Notes: generated by a model not told the origin, from the sequence alone. 8,976 nt of DNA from an uncultured Alphaproteobacteria bacterium (GCA_937868035.1 CALMLK010000215.1:1-8976); one strand, 5' to 3'. Shown: positions 1 through 6,190, counted from the stretch's first letter. Made by a program: numbers and translations.

Positions 1-57
1 CATGCCCTCCACCGGAATGCTGAGGTGGACGGCCGATGATTCTGGATCGCGCAACAT
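1..57 (-). CDS. copA: N-terminus of a probable copper-exporting P-type ATPase (cut by window edge)
   Basis: Only 19 codons are in the window, reading leftward from an ATG at 57-55. They encode MLRDPESSAVHLSIPVEGM and stay open to the edge. The ending I-P-V-E-G-M is how the first heavy-metal-associated (HMA) domain of CopA-type Cu(I) ATPases usually begins, just before the metal-binding T-C-x-x-C; those cysteines would lie outside the window. A purine-rich AGAGA lies about 8 bases before the ATG and could serve as ribosome site. A CueR/HmrR-like operator-promoter stands just upstream on the same strand (about 93-123), and a small HMA-domain chaperone is divergently encoded. Both support a copper efflux role at the inner membrane. 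The call rests on a very short peptide plus context. Another HMA-domain protein, such as a MerP-like or Cd/Zn ATPase, cannot be excluded. Confidence 0.65.
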   Translation of the reverse strand, partial: MLRDPESSAVHLSIPVEGM

Positions 58-92
58 GGTTTTGTCTCTGTCTACTGTTCACGTTGCCTGGC

Positions 93-123
93 CATGTGGG
101 GCTTCCAACGCTGGCAAGGTCAA
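93..123 (-). promoter_or_regulatory. CueR/HmrR-like (MerR-family) operator-promoter for the leftward copper ATPase gene
   Basis: Read on the minus strand, TTGACC (123-118) is followed by TTGCCAGCGTTGGAAGCCC, a 19-base spacer, and then a poor -10 (CACATG, 98-93). The spacer and the end of the -35 contain the dyad CCTTGCC-N-TGGAAGCC. This resembles the CCTTCC...GGAAGG dyad of copper-responsive MerR-family operators. The overlong 19-bp spacer is the hallmark of promoters that MerR-type activators untwist. The start of transcription would be near position 86, leaving a leader of about 29 nt before the ATG at 57. The regulator gene itself is not in the window. The orientation favours the ATPase gene, not the chaperone. 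Confidence 0.6.
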
Positions 124-196
124 GGGCCAAATGATGCGGCCTGCGTCGCCAGCACCCCTGCCCCGCTCTTCCGCACCCGGACGGGCCAGCCTATAT

Positions 197-223
197 ATAT
201 GCACATTCCCGCATATTGCACAT
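197..223. repeat. Short dyad and direct repeat in the chaperone gene's leader
   Basis: In an AT-rich patch 15-40 bp before the chaperone ATG, ATATGC (197-202) and GCATAT (211-216) form an inverted repeat with an 8-base spacer. TGCACAT also occurs twice (200-206 and 217-223), 17 bp apart. The run TATATA (192-197) could be a -10 box, although no convincing -35 lies upstream. The patch stands out from the GC-rich surroundings and may be the chaperone promoter or an operator. The arms are short, so chance is a real alternative. Confidence 0.3.
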
Positions 224-237
224 ATGGAGACACAGAG

Positions 238-438
238 ATGATCAAGTTGAACGTGCCCGACATGTCCTGCGGACATTGTGTCGGCACCATCACGGAGGCG
301 ATCCACAAGGTTGATCCGGCGGCGACCGTGAAGACCGACCTCGCGGCCAAGACGGTGACGGTGGAAACGTCGCAACCCGCCGCTGCCATCGCCCGGGTGG
401 TCGATGACGCAGGTTATCCCAACTCACAGGCGGCTTGA
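238..438 (+). CDS. copZ: Small HMA-domain metallochaperone, probable copper chaperone (CopZ-like)
   Basis: A 66-residue protein that is essentially one heavy-metal-associated domain of ferredoxin-like fold. The metal loop is V-P-D-M-S-C-G-H-C, with Cys11 and Cys14 as the expected Cu(I) ligands. The C-terminal D-D-A-G-Y-P matches the usual end of the fold, whose tyrosine shields the metal site. There is no signal peptide, so it should be cytosolic. Proteins like this carry Cu(I) to P-type ATPases or to a copper sensor. The ATG at 238 is chosen because GGAGA (226-230) stands 7 bases upstream and the domain begins immediately; longer in-frame starts only add unrelated residues. It is divergent from the probable copA start at 57 and converges on the RpiB-like gene with a 13-bp gap. 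Mercury- or other metal-binding variants of the fold cannot be ruled out from the CxxC alone. Confidence 0.85.
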   Translation: MIKLNVPDMSCGHCVGTITEAIHKVDPAATVKTDLAAKTVTVETSQPAAAIARVVDDAGYPNSQAA

Positions 439-451
439 GCCACCCAGACGT

Positions 452-883
452 TCAGGCGTCGAGCTTGTCCAATGCCTCGACATTGGCGGCCGATGCGCCC
501 TTGGGATCGAAGCTGGACGAGAGCCACTTGTCGGCGATGTCCTTGGCCAGTTCCGCGCCAATGACGCGCGCACCCATGGTGATGATCTGGGCGTTGTTCG
601 ACGTGGCCGCCTTGCCGCCCGAGTAGGTGTCGTGCGTCAGCGCCGCGCGAATGCCCGGCACCTTGTTGGCGGCGATGCACACGCCGATGCCCGTTCCGCA
701 GCACAGGATCGCCCGGTCGAACTCGCCCGCCTTCACCCGCTTGGCAACCCCCGCCGCAAGGTCGGCATAGAAGCCGCCAGCGGTGAGGTTGCTCACCTCA
801 TATCCGCCCTTGGCCTTGAGATGGGCTTCGAGCGCGTCGGCAAGGGGTTTGCCGGCGCTGTCACCGGCGAGTGCGATTTTCAT
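452..883 (-). CDS. eryI: RpiB-family sugar-phosphate isomerase, EryI type (D-erythrose-4-phosphate isomerase candidate)
   Basis: A 143-residue protein of the RpiB/LacA/LacB family, full length for this family. The Rossmann-like N-terminus [11 protein letters not shown] carries the conserved Asp8. The catalytic-cysteine loop is C-C-G-T-G-I-G (61-67), with Cys62 in the position of E. coli RpiB Cys66, followed by A-A-N-K-x-x-G-I-R. The Asp-His pair of classical RpiB is Asp-Ser here, and the ring-opening His of classical RpiB (E. coli His99) is replaced within A-T-S-N-N (93-97). This fits the EryI subgroup, shown in Brucella to form D-erythrose 4-phosphate from a tetrulose phosphate, better than ribose-5-phosphate isomerase. 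The gene begins 3 bp after the stop of the TIM-like gene, with GGAGG about 8 bases before its ATG, so the two are almost certainly co-transcribed. A general ribose-5-phosphate isomerase is the alternative. Confidence 0.85.
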   Translation of the reverse strand: MKIALAGDSAGKPLADALEAHLKAKGGYEVSNLTAGGFYADLAAGVAKRVKAGEFDRAILCCGTGIGVCIAANKVPGIRAALTHDTYSGGKAATSNNAQIITMGARVIGAELAKDIADKWLSSSFDPKGASAANVEALDKLDA

Positions 884-886
884 GGG

Positions 887-1657
887 TCAGGCCTCCAATG
901 AACGGGTCACAGATTCAAGAATGCCGAGATAGCCCTGCGGCTCCCAGGCGGAGCGGCCGATGAACAGGCCGTCGATGTTGTCACGGCCCGCCAGCGCCAC
1001 GCAGTTCTGCGGATTGACGCTGCCGCCGTAGAGAATGGGAAGCGCTTCGCCGGCGATCTCCTGCGTGAGCGCCTTCAGGCGGCGGTGCTGGTCAGCGGCG
1101 AAATCAGGATCGGCGGGGATGCCGCCCTCGCCGATGGACCACACCGGCTCATAGGCAATCACCACATGGCCCAGCGCCTGCTTGCCCACATGCTTGAGGG
1201 CATAGCGCGTCTGCCTGGCCAGCACATCCGCCGTGGCGCCTGTTTCATATTCGCTCCGCGTGTCGCCGATGCAGACGAGTGCGGTGAGGCCATGCGCAAG
1301 GCACGCCTTGACCTTCAGGCCCACGGCTTCATCGGTCTCGTTGAAGAATGTTCGCCGTTCGCTGTGGCCGAGTTCCACGAGTGTGGCTCCGCAGTCCTTC
1401 ACCATCAGGGGCGAGACCTCGCCGGTCCATGCGCCCTTGTCGTCCCAATGCATGTTCTGCGCCCCAACCTTGACGCGCGTTCCCTTCAGCACGCTTGCGA
1501 CTTCGGCGATGTAGGGAAACGGCGGCACGATGAACGGCTGCACCGCCGCCGACTGCGCCAGCGGCGATGATTTCAGGATTTCGGCGTAGCTGAGCGCGTC
1601 GGCGCGCAGCTTGTTCATTTTCCAGCTTGTGCCGATCCACGGAACCTTGCGCGCCAC
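887..1657 (-). CDS. eryH: TIM-like isomerase, EryH/TpiA2 type (D-3-tetrulose-4-phosphate isomerase candidate)
   Basis: A 256-residue (beta/alpha)8-barrel of the triosephosphate isomerase family with the full catalytic set: Lys13 in W-I-G-T-S-W-K-M-N-K, His98 in E-L-G-H-S-E-R-R, and Glu170 in A-Y-E-P-V-W. The phosphate loop G-G-S-V-N-P (211-216) is intact. It departs from housekeeping TIM in three places: G-T-S-W-K instead of G-N-W-K, S-I-G-E-G-G instead of A-I-G-T-G after the loop-6 hinge, and I-G-R-S-A-W-E instead of V-G-G-A-S. These are features I associate with TpiA2/EryH of erythritol clusters, which in Brucella acts on a four-carbon ketose phosphate. The GTG at 1657-1655 is chosen because the barrel's first strand starts there and GGGAGACGAGAGG precedes it. 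The frame is open further upstream to an ATG at 1768, but that adds a non-homologous 37-residue leader crossing the promoter region. It leads the unit with the RpiB-like gene. Confidence 0.88.
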   Translation of the reverse strand: MARKVPWIGTSWKMNKLRADALSYAEILKSSPLAQSAAVQPFIVPPFPYIAEVASVLKGTRVKVGAQNMHWDDKGAWTGEVSPLMVKDCGATLVELGHSERRTFFNETDEAVGLKVKACLAHGLTALVCIGDTRSEYETGATADVLARQTRYALKHVGKQALGHVVIAYEPVWSIGEGGIPADPDFAADQHRRLKALTQEIAGEALPILYGGSVNPQNCVALAGRDNIDGLFIGRSAWEPQGYLGILESVTRSLEA

Positions 1658-1706
1658 GACCTCTCGTCTCCCATTGATTATGTACAGCAAAACACAAAAT
1701 GCGGCG

Positions 1707-1742
1707 GCTGCACAACACGGCGCAAGGCCCTGCATGTGCAGC
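1707..1742. repeat. Inverted repeat, candidate operator of the SorC-type regulator
   Basis: GCTGCACA (1707-1714) and TGTGCAGC (1735-1742) are perfect 8-bp inverted copies separated by 20 bp. The right arm is also part of a tighter dyad, CTGCA-TG-TGCAG (1730-1741). The element lies upstream of both predicted promoters, ending about 17 bp before the rightward -35. SorC-family regulators act as tetramers and bind operators with spaced half-sites, so a role as operator is reasonable. Binding is inferred, not shown. Confidence 0.45.
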
Positions 1743-1758
1743 GCAGCATCTTTTTCAT

Positions 1759-1787
1759 TTGACTCCAAGGCTAGTCTGAAAAATATT
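1759..1787 (+). promoter_or_regulatory. Predicted sigma-70-type promoter for the regulator-transporter-kinase operon
   Basis: TTGACT (1759-1764) matches five of six bases of the -35 consensus. AATATT (1782-1787) matches four of six of the -10. The spacer is the optimal 17 bp. It is the only clear rightward promoter between 1658 and 2874, and only 33 bp separate the regulator gene from the binding-protein gene. It may therefore drive the whole operon, unless a promoter lies inside the regulator gene. Confidence 0.5.
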
Positions 1788-1817
1788 GCACCTCAAGAAA
1801 AATAATTCACAACCGAA

Positions 1818-2840
1818 ATGGGAGTGCGCTTGAACCAGATGCCGCCAGCCGTGCAGGTGGACGAGGAGGCCGCATTGGCCGCCCGCGCGGCATGGCTGCA
1901 TTTTGCCGGCGGCAAGACGCAAGGCGAAGTGGCCGAACTGCTGGGCGTGCAATCCACCAAGGCCCATCGCCTGATTGCCCGCGCCCGCAACGATGGCTTG
2001 ATCCGCGTCATTGTCGAAGGCCCGATTGCCGGCTGCATCGAACTGGAAGAGCGCCTGAAGGCCATGCACGGCCTTGGCCACTGCGAGGTGGTGCCGAACA
2101 TCGATGAAGGTGGCCTGCCCTTGCGCACGCTCGGCATCGCAGGCGCCCGCTACATCCGCAACCTGATTGAAAGCCGCCGCCATGACCTGATCGGCTTCGG
2201 CCATGGCCGGACCCTCGCCGCGGCCATCGACCTGATGGCAAGCGTGGATGGCAAGGGCACCAAATTCGTCTCGCTCCTCGGCGGCCTGACGCGCCGCTTT
2301 GCCGCCAGCCCCTTCGACGTCATCCACAAGCTCGCCGAGCGCACCAGCGCCGAAGCCTACGTGATGCCCGTGCCCTTCTTCGCCAACTCGGCGAAGGACC
2401 GTCAGGTGCTGGAGGCCCAGTATGGCGTCTCGGATGTGATCGCCATGGCCAAGCAGGCGCAGCTCTACATCGCCGGCATCGGCGAAGTGACACGCGCCAG
2501 CTTCATCGCCTCTGCTGGCATGATCGACGAAGACGACGTCGATGAGGTCATGAAGACCGGCGCTGCCGCCGAAATCCTCGGCCAGTTCTTTGCCGCCGAC
2601 GGCACGCATCTCCCCAACAGCGTCGCCGACCGCGCGCTCGCGCCCCGCCTCGCCGACCTCAAGTCCCACGCCATTGTCGCCCTTGCGGGTGGCACCACGA
2701 AAACTCAGGCCATCCGTTCGATTCTCGCGAGCGGACTCCTTTTCGGCCTGATCACCGACGAGGCGACCGCGCGCCGCCTCGTTGCCGCCAAACCGGGTCA
2801 CCAGCCCGGCAAGAAGAACGGAAAATCCGCACCGGGCTAA
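1818..2840 (+). CDS. SorC/DeoR-family sugar-binding transcriptional regulator (EryD-like)
   Basis: About 340 residues, the usual SorC-family length. An N-terminal helix-turn-helix covers roughly residues 32-62 (T-Q-G-E-V-A-E-L-L-G-V ... R-A-R-N-D-G-L-I). It is followed by the NagB-like effector domain, with G-F-G-H-G-R-T-L (126-133) as the presumed phosphosugar loop and A-G-G-T-T-K near residues 290-295. The conserved end L-I-T-D-E-A-T-A-R-R-L (311-321) precedes a Lys/Gly-rich tail. Such proteins sense a phosphorylated sugar and repress or activate adjacent catabolic operons. EryD of erythritol clusters belongs here. The start is uncertain: the ATG at 1818 has no ribosome site, whereas a TTG at 1830 has GGGAG (1820-1824) 5 bases upstream and would drop four residues. 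It lies divergent from eryH and directly before the transporter, so it probably controls both and itself. Confidence 0.85.
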   Translation: MGVRLNQMPPAVQVDEEAALAARAAWLHFAGGKTQGEVAELLGVQSTKAHRLIARARNDGLIRVIVEGPIAGCIELEERLKAMHGLGHCEVVPNIDEGGLPLRTLGIAGARYIRNLIESRRHDLIGFGHGRTLAAAIDLMASVDGKGTKFVSLLGGLTRRFAASPFDVIHKLAERTSAEAYVMPVPFFANSAKDRQVLEAQYGVSDVIAMAKQAQLYIAGIGEVTRASFIASAGMIDEDDVDEVMKTGAAAEILGQFFAADGTHLPNSVADRALAPRLADLKSHAIVALAGGTTKTQAIRSILASGLLFGLITDEATARRLVAAKPGHQPGKKNGKSAPG

Positions 2841-2873
2841 CCCAAGACGAGTACATCAACGGAGGATCTGAGA

Positions 2874-4313
2874 ATGTACGACAAGGAAAAGGGACTGTTT
2901 GAAGCCTTCGTGGCCGGCAAGATGAGCCGCCGCGAACTTCTGCAGGCAACCGGCAAGCTCGGCCTTTCGGCCACGGCTTCCGGCCTGCTCATCAACCAGG
3001 CGCAGACCCGCGCCATGGCTGCCGATTTCGACTGGATGAAGTACAAGGGCACCAAGCTCAAGCTGCTGCTCAACAAGCATCCCTATGCCGACGCCATGAT
3101 CGCCGACATCGAGAACTTCAAGACGATGACCGGCATGGACATCTCCTGGGACATCTTCCCGGAAGACGTCTACTTCGACAAGGTGACGGCAGCGCTGTCC
3201 TCCGGCTCGGGTGAATACGACGCCTTCATGACCGGCGCCTACATGACCTGGACCTACGGCCCCGCCGGCTGGATCGACGACCTCAACGAGTACATCAAGG
3301 ACCCGGCCAAGACGAACCCCAACTTCAATTGGGACGATGTGTTGCCGGGCCTGCGCGCCTCCACCTCGTGGAACGGTGTTCCCGGTGGCGAACTGGGTTC
3401 CGCCGACGCCAAGCAGTGGTGCATGCCCTGGGGCTATGAGCTCAACAACATCTCCTACAACAAGAAGATGTTCGACAAGGTGGGCGTGCAGCCGCCGAAG
3501 AACATTGACGAGATGGTGGCGACCTCGGCCAAGCTCACCAAGGACCTTGGCGGACCGTACGGCATCGGTGTGCGCGGCTCGCGCTCCTGGGCCTCGATCC
3601 ACCCGGGCTTCCTCTCGGGCTATGCCAACTTCGGTGAAAAGGACTTCAACGTCACCGACGGCAAGCTGAAGGCCGCCATGAACTCGGCCGGCTCCAAGGA
3701 CTACCACAAGAAGTGGGTGCAGATGATCCAGGAGTCCGGTCCGAAGGACTGGGCGAACTACACCTGGTATCAGGTCGGGACCGACCTCGGCGCCGGCGCC
3801 TCCGCCATGATCTTCGACGCCGACATTCTCGGCTACTTCATGAACGGTGGCGACAACAAGGAAGCGGGCAACCTGGGCTATGCGCCGTTCGCGGCCAACC
3901 CGGCTGCCACGGCACCGACGCCGAACGTGTGGATCTGGTCGCTCGCCATGGCCTCGGCCGGCAAGCAGAAGGATGCCACGTGGTACTTCCTGCAATGGGC
4001 CACCTCCGTCGAGCACGACCTGTTCGGCGCCCGCAAGATGGACTTCGTCAATCCGGTCCGCGCCTCCGTCTGGAAGGACGAGGAATTCCGCAACCGCATC
4101 GACAAGTCCTATCCGGGCTACCTGAACCAACATGACGTCTCGGCACCGGGCGCGAAGATCTACTTCACCGCCCAGCCGCTGTTCTTCGACCTCACAACAC
4201 TGTGGTCGGAAAACCTGCAGAAGATGGTCGCCAAGGAAATCCCGGTCGATGAAGGCCTGGACAAGATGGCGGCCGAAATGGACGCGAAACTGGCAGAAGC
4301 CGGCCTCGGCTGA
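2874..4313 (+). CDS. ABC transporter solute-binding protein, family 1 (CUT1 type), with Tat signal
   Basis: A 479-residue periplasmic sugar/polyol-binding protein. Residues 1-16 form a short charged leader. A twin-arginine motif follows, S-R-R-E-L-L-Q (18-24, Arg19-Arg20), then a mildly hydrophobic stretch and a likely cleavage site A-M-A|A-D-F near residue 49. This points to Tat export of a folded protein rather than Sec. The mature part reads as a two-lobed type 1 binding protein, with aromatic-rich segments (near 110-125, 285-300, 340-350) typical of carbohydrate pockets. GGAGG (2861-2865) stands 8 bases before the ATG; Met17 is a weaker alternative start. It begins 33 bp after the regulator gene, and a strong hairpin follows its stop. 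By context its ligand is a polyol such as erythritol, adonitol or L-arabitol, in the manner of the S. meliloti Mpt system. The sequence alone does not fix the ligand. Confidence 0.88.
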   Translation: MYDKEKGLFEAFVAGKMSRRELLQATGKLGLSATASGLLINQAQTRAMAADFDWMKYKGTKLKLLLNKHPYADAMIADIENFKTMTGMDISWDIFPEDVYFDKVTAALSSGSGEYDAFMTGAYMTWTYGPAGWIDDLNEYIKDPAKTNPNFNWDDVLPGLRASTSWNGVPGGELGSADAKQWCMPWGYELNNISYNKKMFDKVGVQPPKNIDEMVATSAKLTKDLGGPYGIGVRGSRSWASIHPGFLSGYANFGEKDFNVTDGKLKAAMNSAGSKDYHKKWVQMIQESGPKDWANYTWYQVGTDLGAGASAMIFDADILGYFMNGGDNKEAGNLGYAPFAANPAATAPTPNVWIWSLAMASAGKQKDATWYFLQWATSVEHDLFGARKMDFVNPVRASVWKDEEFRNRIDKSYPGYLNQHDVSAPGAKIYFTAQPLFFDLTTLWSENLQKMVAKEIPVDEGLDKMAAEMDAKLAEAGLG

Positions 4314-4329
4314 TCCAGTATGCGACGTG

Positions 4330-4360
4330 CGGGGCCGCTTTCCTCCCTGGGGCGGCCCCG
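4330..4360 (+). terminator. Strong intra-operon hairpin after the binding-protein gene
   Basis: CGGGGCCGC (4330-4338) pairs perfectly with GCGGCCCCG (4352-4360), giving a 9-bp all-G/C stem with a 13-base loop. It begins 17 bp after the binding-protein stop. The downstream TTCCTGCCTTTG is only mildly T-rich, so this is more likely a partial terminator or mRNA 3'-end stabiliser than a full stop. Such hairpins are common after binding-protein genes and raise their expression over the membrane components. The function is inferred; the stem is seen directly. Confidence 0.7.
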
Positions 4361-4405
4361 TTCCTGCCTTTGACTCTCACCCGCGTGATGGGAAAGACTG
4401 GGTTC

Positions 4406-5329
4406 ATGACCTCGACCGTCCAGCCAACCGCCCCCGCAAGGCAAAGCCGCTTTGCCAGCAAGGCCCTGCCCTACCTGCTCAGCCTGCCGGCGCTCCTGAT
4501 GTGCATCGGCATTCTCATCCCGTTCCTCACGGCGGTCTATTATTCGCTGCTGCGCTACCGCCTGAACCTGCCCGCCATGAAGGGCTTCATCTGGTTCCAG
4601 AACTACATCAACTTCTTCACGGACCCGAAATTCTGGAACACCCTGAAGATTTCGCTGGTCTATGCGGGCCTCACCGTTGGCCTTGAATTGCTGCTGGGAC
4701 TGGCCATCGCGCTTCTCCTGCAGAAGCGCTCACGCCTCAACAATTTCCTGTCCATTCTCCTCCTGCTTCCCCTCATGACGGCGCCCGCCCTCGCAGCCCT
4801 GATGTGGAAGCTGATGACCAACCCGAATTTCGGCATTCTCAGCTACTTCGTTTCGCTGCTCGGTTTCCCCGACATGAAATGGGGCTCGGACCCGGCGACG
4901 GCCCTCTTCACCGTCACGCTGGTGGACGTGTGGGTCTACACGCCCTTCATGATGATCCTGCTGCTCGCAGGCCTGCGTTCTTTGCCGCCTGCGCCGTTTG
5001 AAGCGGCAGCACTGGACGGTGTGCCGCGAAGCTTCGTGTTCTTCCGCATCACGCTGCCGATGCTGATGCCCTACATCCTCACGGCGACGCTGTTCCGGCT
5101 GCTCGACTCCATCCAGCAGTTCGACATCATCTACGCCATGACGCAAGGCGGACCGGGCGACAAGCTGCTGGTCTTCCAGGTGCAGGCCTACCTCGACTTC
5201 TTCCAGTCCACCAACGTGGGCCGCTCCGCCGCCCTCATGATCATCCTCTGGGCCATCACCTATGCCCTCTCCAACGTCTTCATCAAGCAGTGGCTGAAAC
5301 TGCGCGAGAAAGCACACGGGAACGCCTGA
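4406..5329 (+). CDS. Sugar/polyol ABC transporter permease 1 (MalF-like, CUT1)
   Basis: A 307-residue inner-membrane protein with about six hydrophobic spans (roughly residues 20-48, 80-105, 112-135, 165-190, 220-238, 273-295). The cytoplasmic EAA loop that docks on the ATPases is well conserved: E-A-A-A-L-D-G-V (199-206), then I-T-L-P (215-218). Downstream, Q-G-G-P-G (247-251) matches the usual T-x-G-G-P motif of MalF/UgpA-type permeases. The ATG at 4406 is chosen because GGGAAAG (4390-4396) lies 9 bases upstream and the product starts with a normal short cytoplasmic tail. An ATG at 4388 and a TTG at 4370 in the same frame lack ribosome sites, and the TTG abuts the hairpin. The second permease begins 3 bp after its stop. 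Together they form the heterodimeric channel. Confidence 0.9.
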   Translation: MTSTVQPTAPARQSRFASKALPYLLSLPALLMCIGILIPFLTAVYYSLLRYRLNLPAMKGFIWFQNYINFFTDPKFWNTLKISLVYAGLTVGLELLLGLAIALLLQKRSRLNNFLSILLLLPLMTAPALAALMWKLMTNPNFGILSYFVSLLGFPDMKWGSDPATALFTVTLVDVWVYTPFMMILLLAGLRSLPPAPFEAAALDGVPRSFVFFRITLPMLMPYILTATLFRLLDSIQQFDIIYAMTQGGPGDKLLVFQVQAYLDFFQSTNVGRSAALMIILWAITYALSNVFIKQWLKLREKAHGNA

Positions 5330-5332
5330 GCC

Positions 5333-6190
5333 ATGGACCATACTTCAACCCTCGAAAAATTGATCCGCGGCGTGCTCATCACGCTGGTCGTGATCTTCTT
5401 CATGTTCCCCATCGTCTGGATCTTCCTCATGAGTTTCCAGACGAATGAATCGATCCTGCGCATTCCGCCCTCGGTCGTCTTCACGCCGACCGTCGAGAAC
5501 TACGTCGCGCTGGTGACGGGGCAGATGAAGACGGCGGCCGGTTCGCTGCAATTGAACTTCATGCAGAACCTTTGGAACTCCGTGCTCCTGTCGTCGGCGT
5601 CGGTGGTGATCGCGCTGATCCTCGGCGTTCCGGCAGCCTATGCCTTCGCCCGCTTCAAGTTCCGCCTGGGCGAGGACATTGCCTTCACGCTGCTCTCGTT
5701 CCGCTTTGCCCCACCGCTGCTGGTGCTGCTGCCGCTGTCGCTCTATTTCAAGACGCTCGGTCTCACCAATACCTATGTGGGTCTGATCTGGGTCTATCAG
5801 CTGATCTGCCTGCCGCTGATCCTGTGGATCGTGCGTGGCTACTTTGAAGACCTGTCGCCCGACATCGAACACGCGCACCGCATCGCGGGTTACAGCTGGT
5901 TCCAGACATTCCGGAAGATTTCCATTCCGCTGGCCCTGCCCGGCATTGCCGCCGCAGGGCTGCTGGCCTTCATCTTCGCCTGGAACAACTTCGTCTTCGC
6001 CCTCGTGCTCGCCTCCGCCGACAAGCAACCCGTGACCGTGGGCGCGCTCGCCTTCGTCACCGCGTCCGGCATCCAGTACGGACAGATCGCGGCGGCCATC
6101 ATCTTCTCCATCGTCCCCACCTTCGTCCTTGCCATGTTTGCCCAGCGCTACCTCGTGGAAGGCCTCTCCCTCGGAGCCGTCAAAGGATGA
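5333..6190 (+). CDS. Sugar/polyol ABC transporter permease 2 (MalG-like, CUT1)
   Basis: A 285-residue partner permease with six predicted membrane spans, the first at about residues 12-34. It ends in the family-typical G-L-S-L-G-A-V-K-G. The EAA loop is present but degenerate: the canonical E-E-A-A-x-I-D-G reads E-H-A-H-R-I-A-G (179-186), so the conserved Asp is Ala. The second part, I-S-I-P-L-A-L-P-G (196-204), is normal. The usual W-G-x-L-A-A-A motif appears as Y-G-Q-I-A-A-A (249-255). It starts 3 bp after permease 1 with only a weak GGGAA upstream, suggesting translational coupling. Its stop overlaps the first ATPase gene by 4 bp (ATGA). The altered EAA loop is of interest beside the unusual ATPases it must contact. 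Confidence 0.9.
   Translation: MDHTSTLEKLIRGVLITLVVIFFMFPIVWIFLMSFQTNESILRIPPSVVFTPTVENYVALVTGQMKTAAGSLQLNFMQNLWNSVLLSSASVVIALILGVPAAYAFARFKFRLGEDIAFTLLSFRFAPPLLVLLPLSLYFKTLGLTNTYVGLIWVYQLICLPLILWIVRGYFEDLSPDIEHAHRIAGYSWFQTFRKISIPLALPGIAAAGLLAFIFAWNNFVFALVLASADKQPVTVGALAFVTASGIQYGQIAAAIIFSIVPTFVLAMFAQRYLVEGLSLGAVKG

Larger units (their letters stand above)
1658..1817. promoter_or_regulatory. Divergent regulatory region between the isomerase unit and the regulator/transporter operon
   Basis: This 160-bp stretch holds no gene and separates leftward eryH from the rightward regulator gene. Its right two-thirds is AT-rich relative to the coding DNA. Rightward promoter: TTGACT (1759-1764), 17-bp spacer, AATATT (1782-1787), giving a start near 1794. 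Leftward promoter: a good -10 CATAAT (1682-1677) with no clear -35, giving a start near 1670 and a very short leader before the GTG. Between the two lies an inverted repeat (1707-1742). The layout suits one regulator, probably the adjacent SorC-type protein, controlling both directions. The promoters are predicted by eye only. Confidence 0.6.

Noticed and set aside
430..475. Possible bidirectional terminator between the convergent chaperone and RpiB-like genes
   Set aside because: Only 4-bp stems (GGCT/AGCC and GACG/CGTC) and no T-runs are present, too weak to call.
1658..1768. Upstream in-frame ATG at 1768 as start of the TIM-like gene
   Set aside because: It would add 37 residues unlike any TIM N-terminus and put the predicted -10 box and the inverted repeat inside the coding region; the GTG at 1657 fits the barrel start and ribosome site.
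1755..2801. 348-codon minus-strand frame opposite the SorC-type regulator
   Set aside because: Low-complexity Gly/Ala/Asp/His composition typical of an antisense shadow; the plus strand encodes an intact SorC-family protein.
2856..4133. Long (425-codon) open frame on the minus strand opposite the binding-protein gene
   Set aside because: It mirrors codon bias in a GC-rich gene. The product is Val/Gly/His-rich without recognisable motifs, and the plus-strand frame is a clear binding protein with signal peptide and ribosome site.
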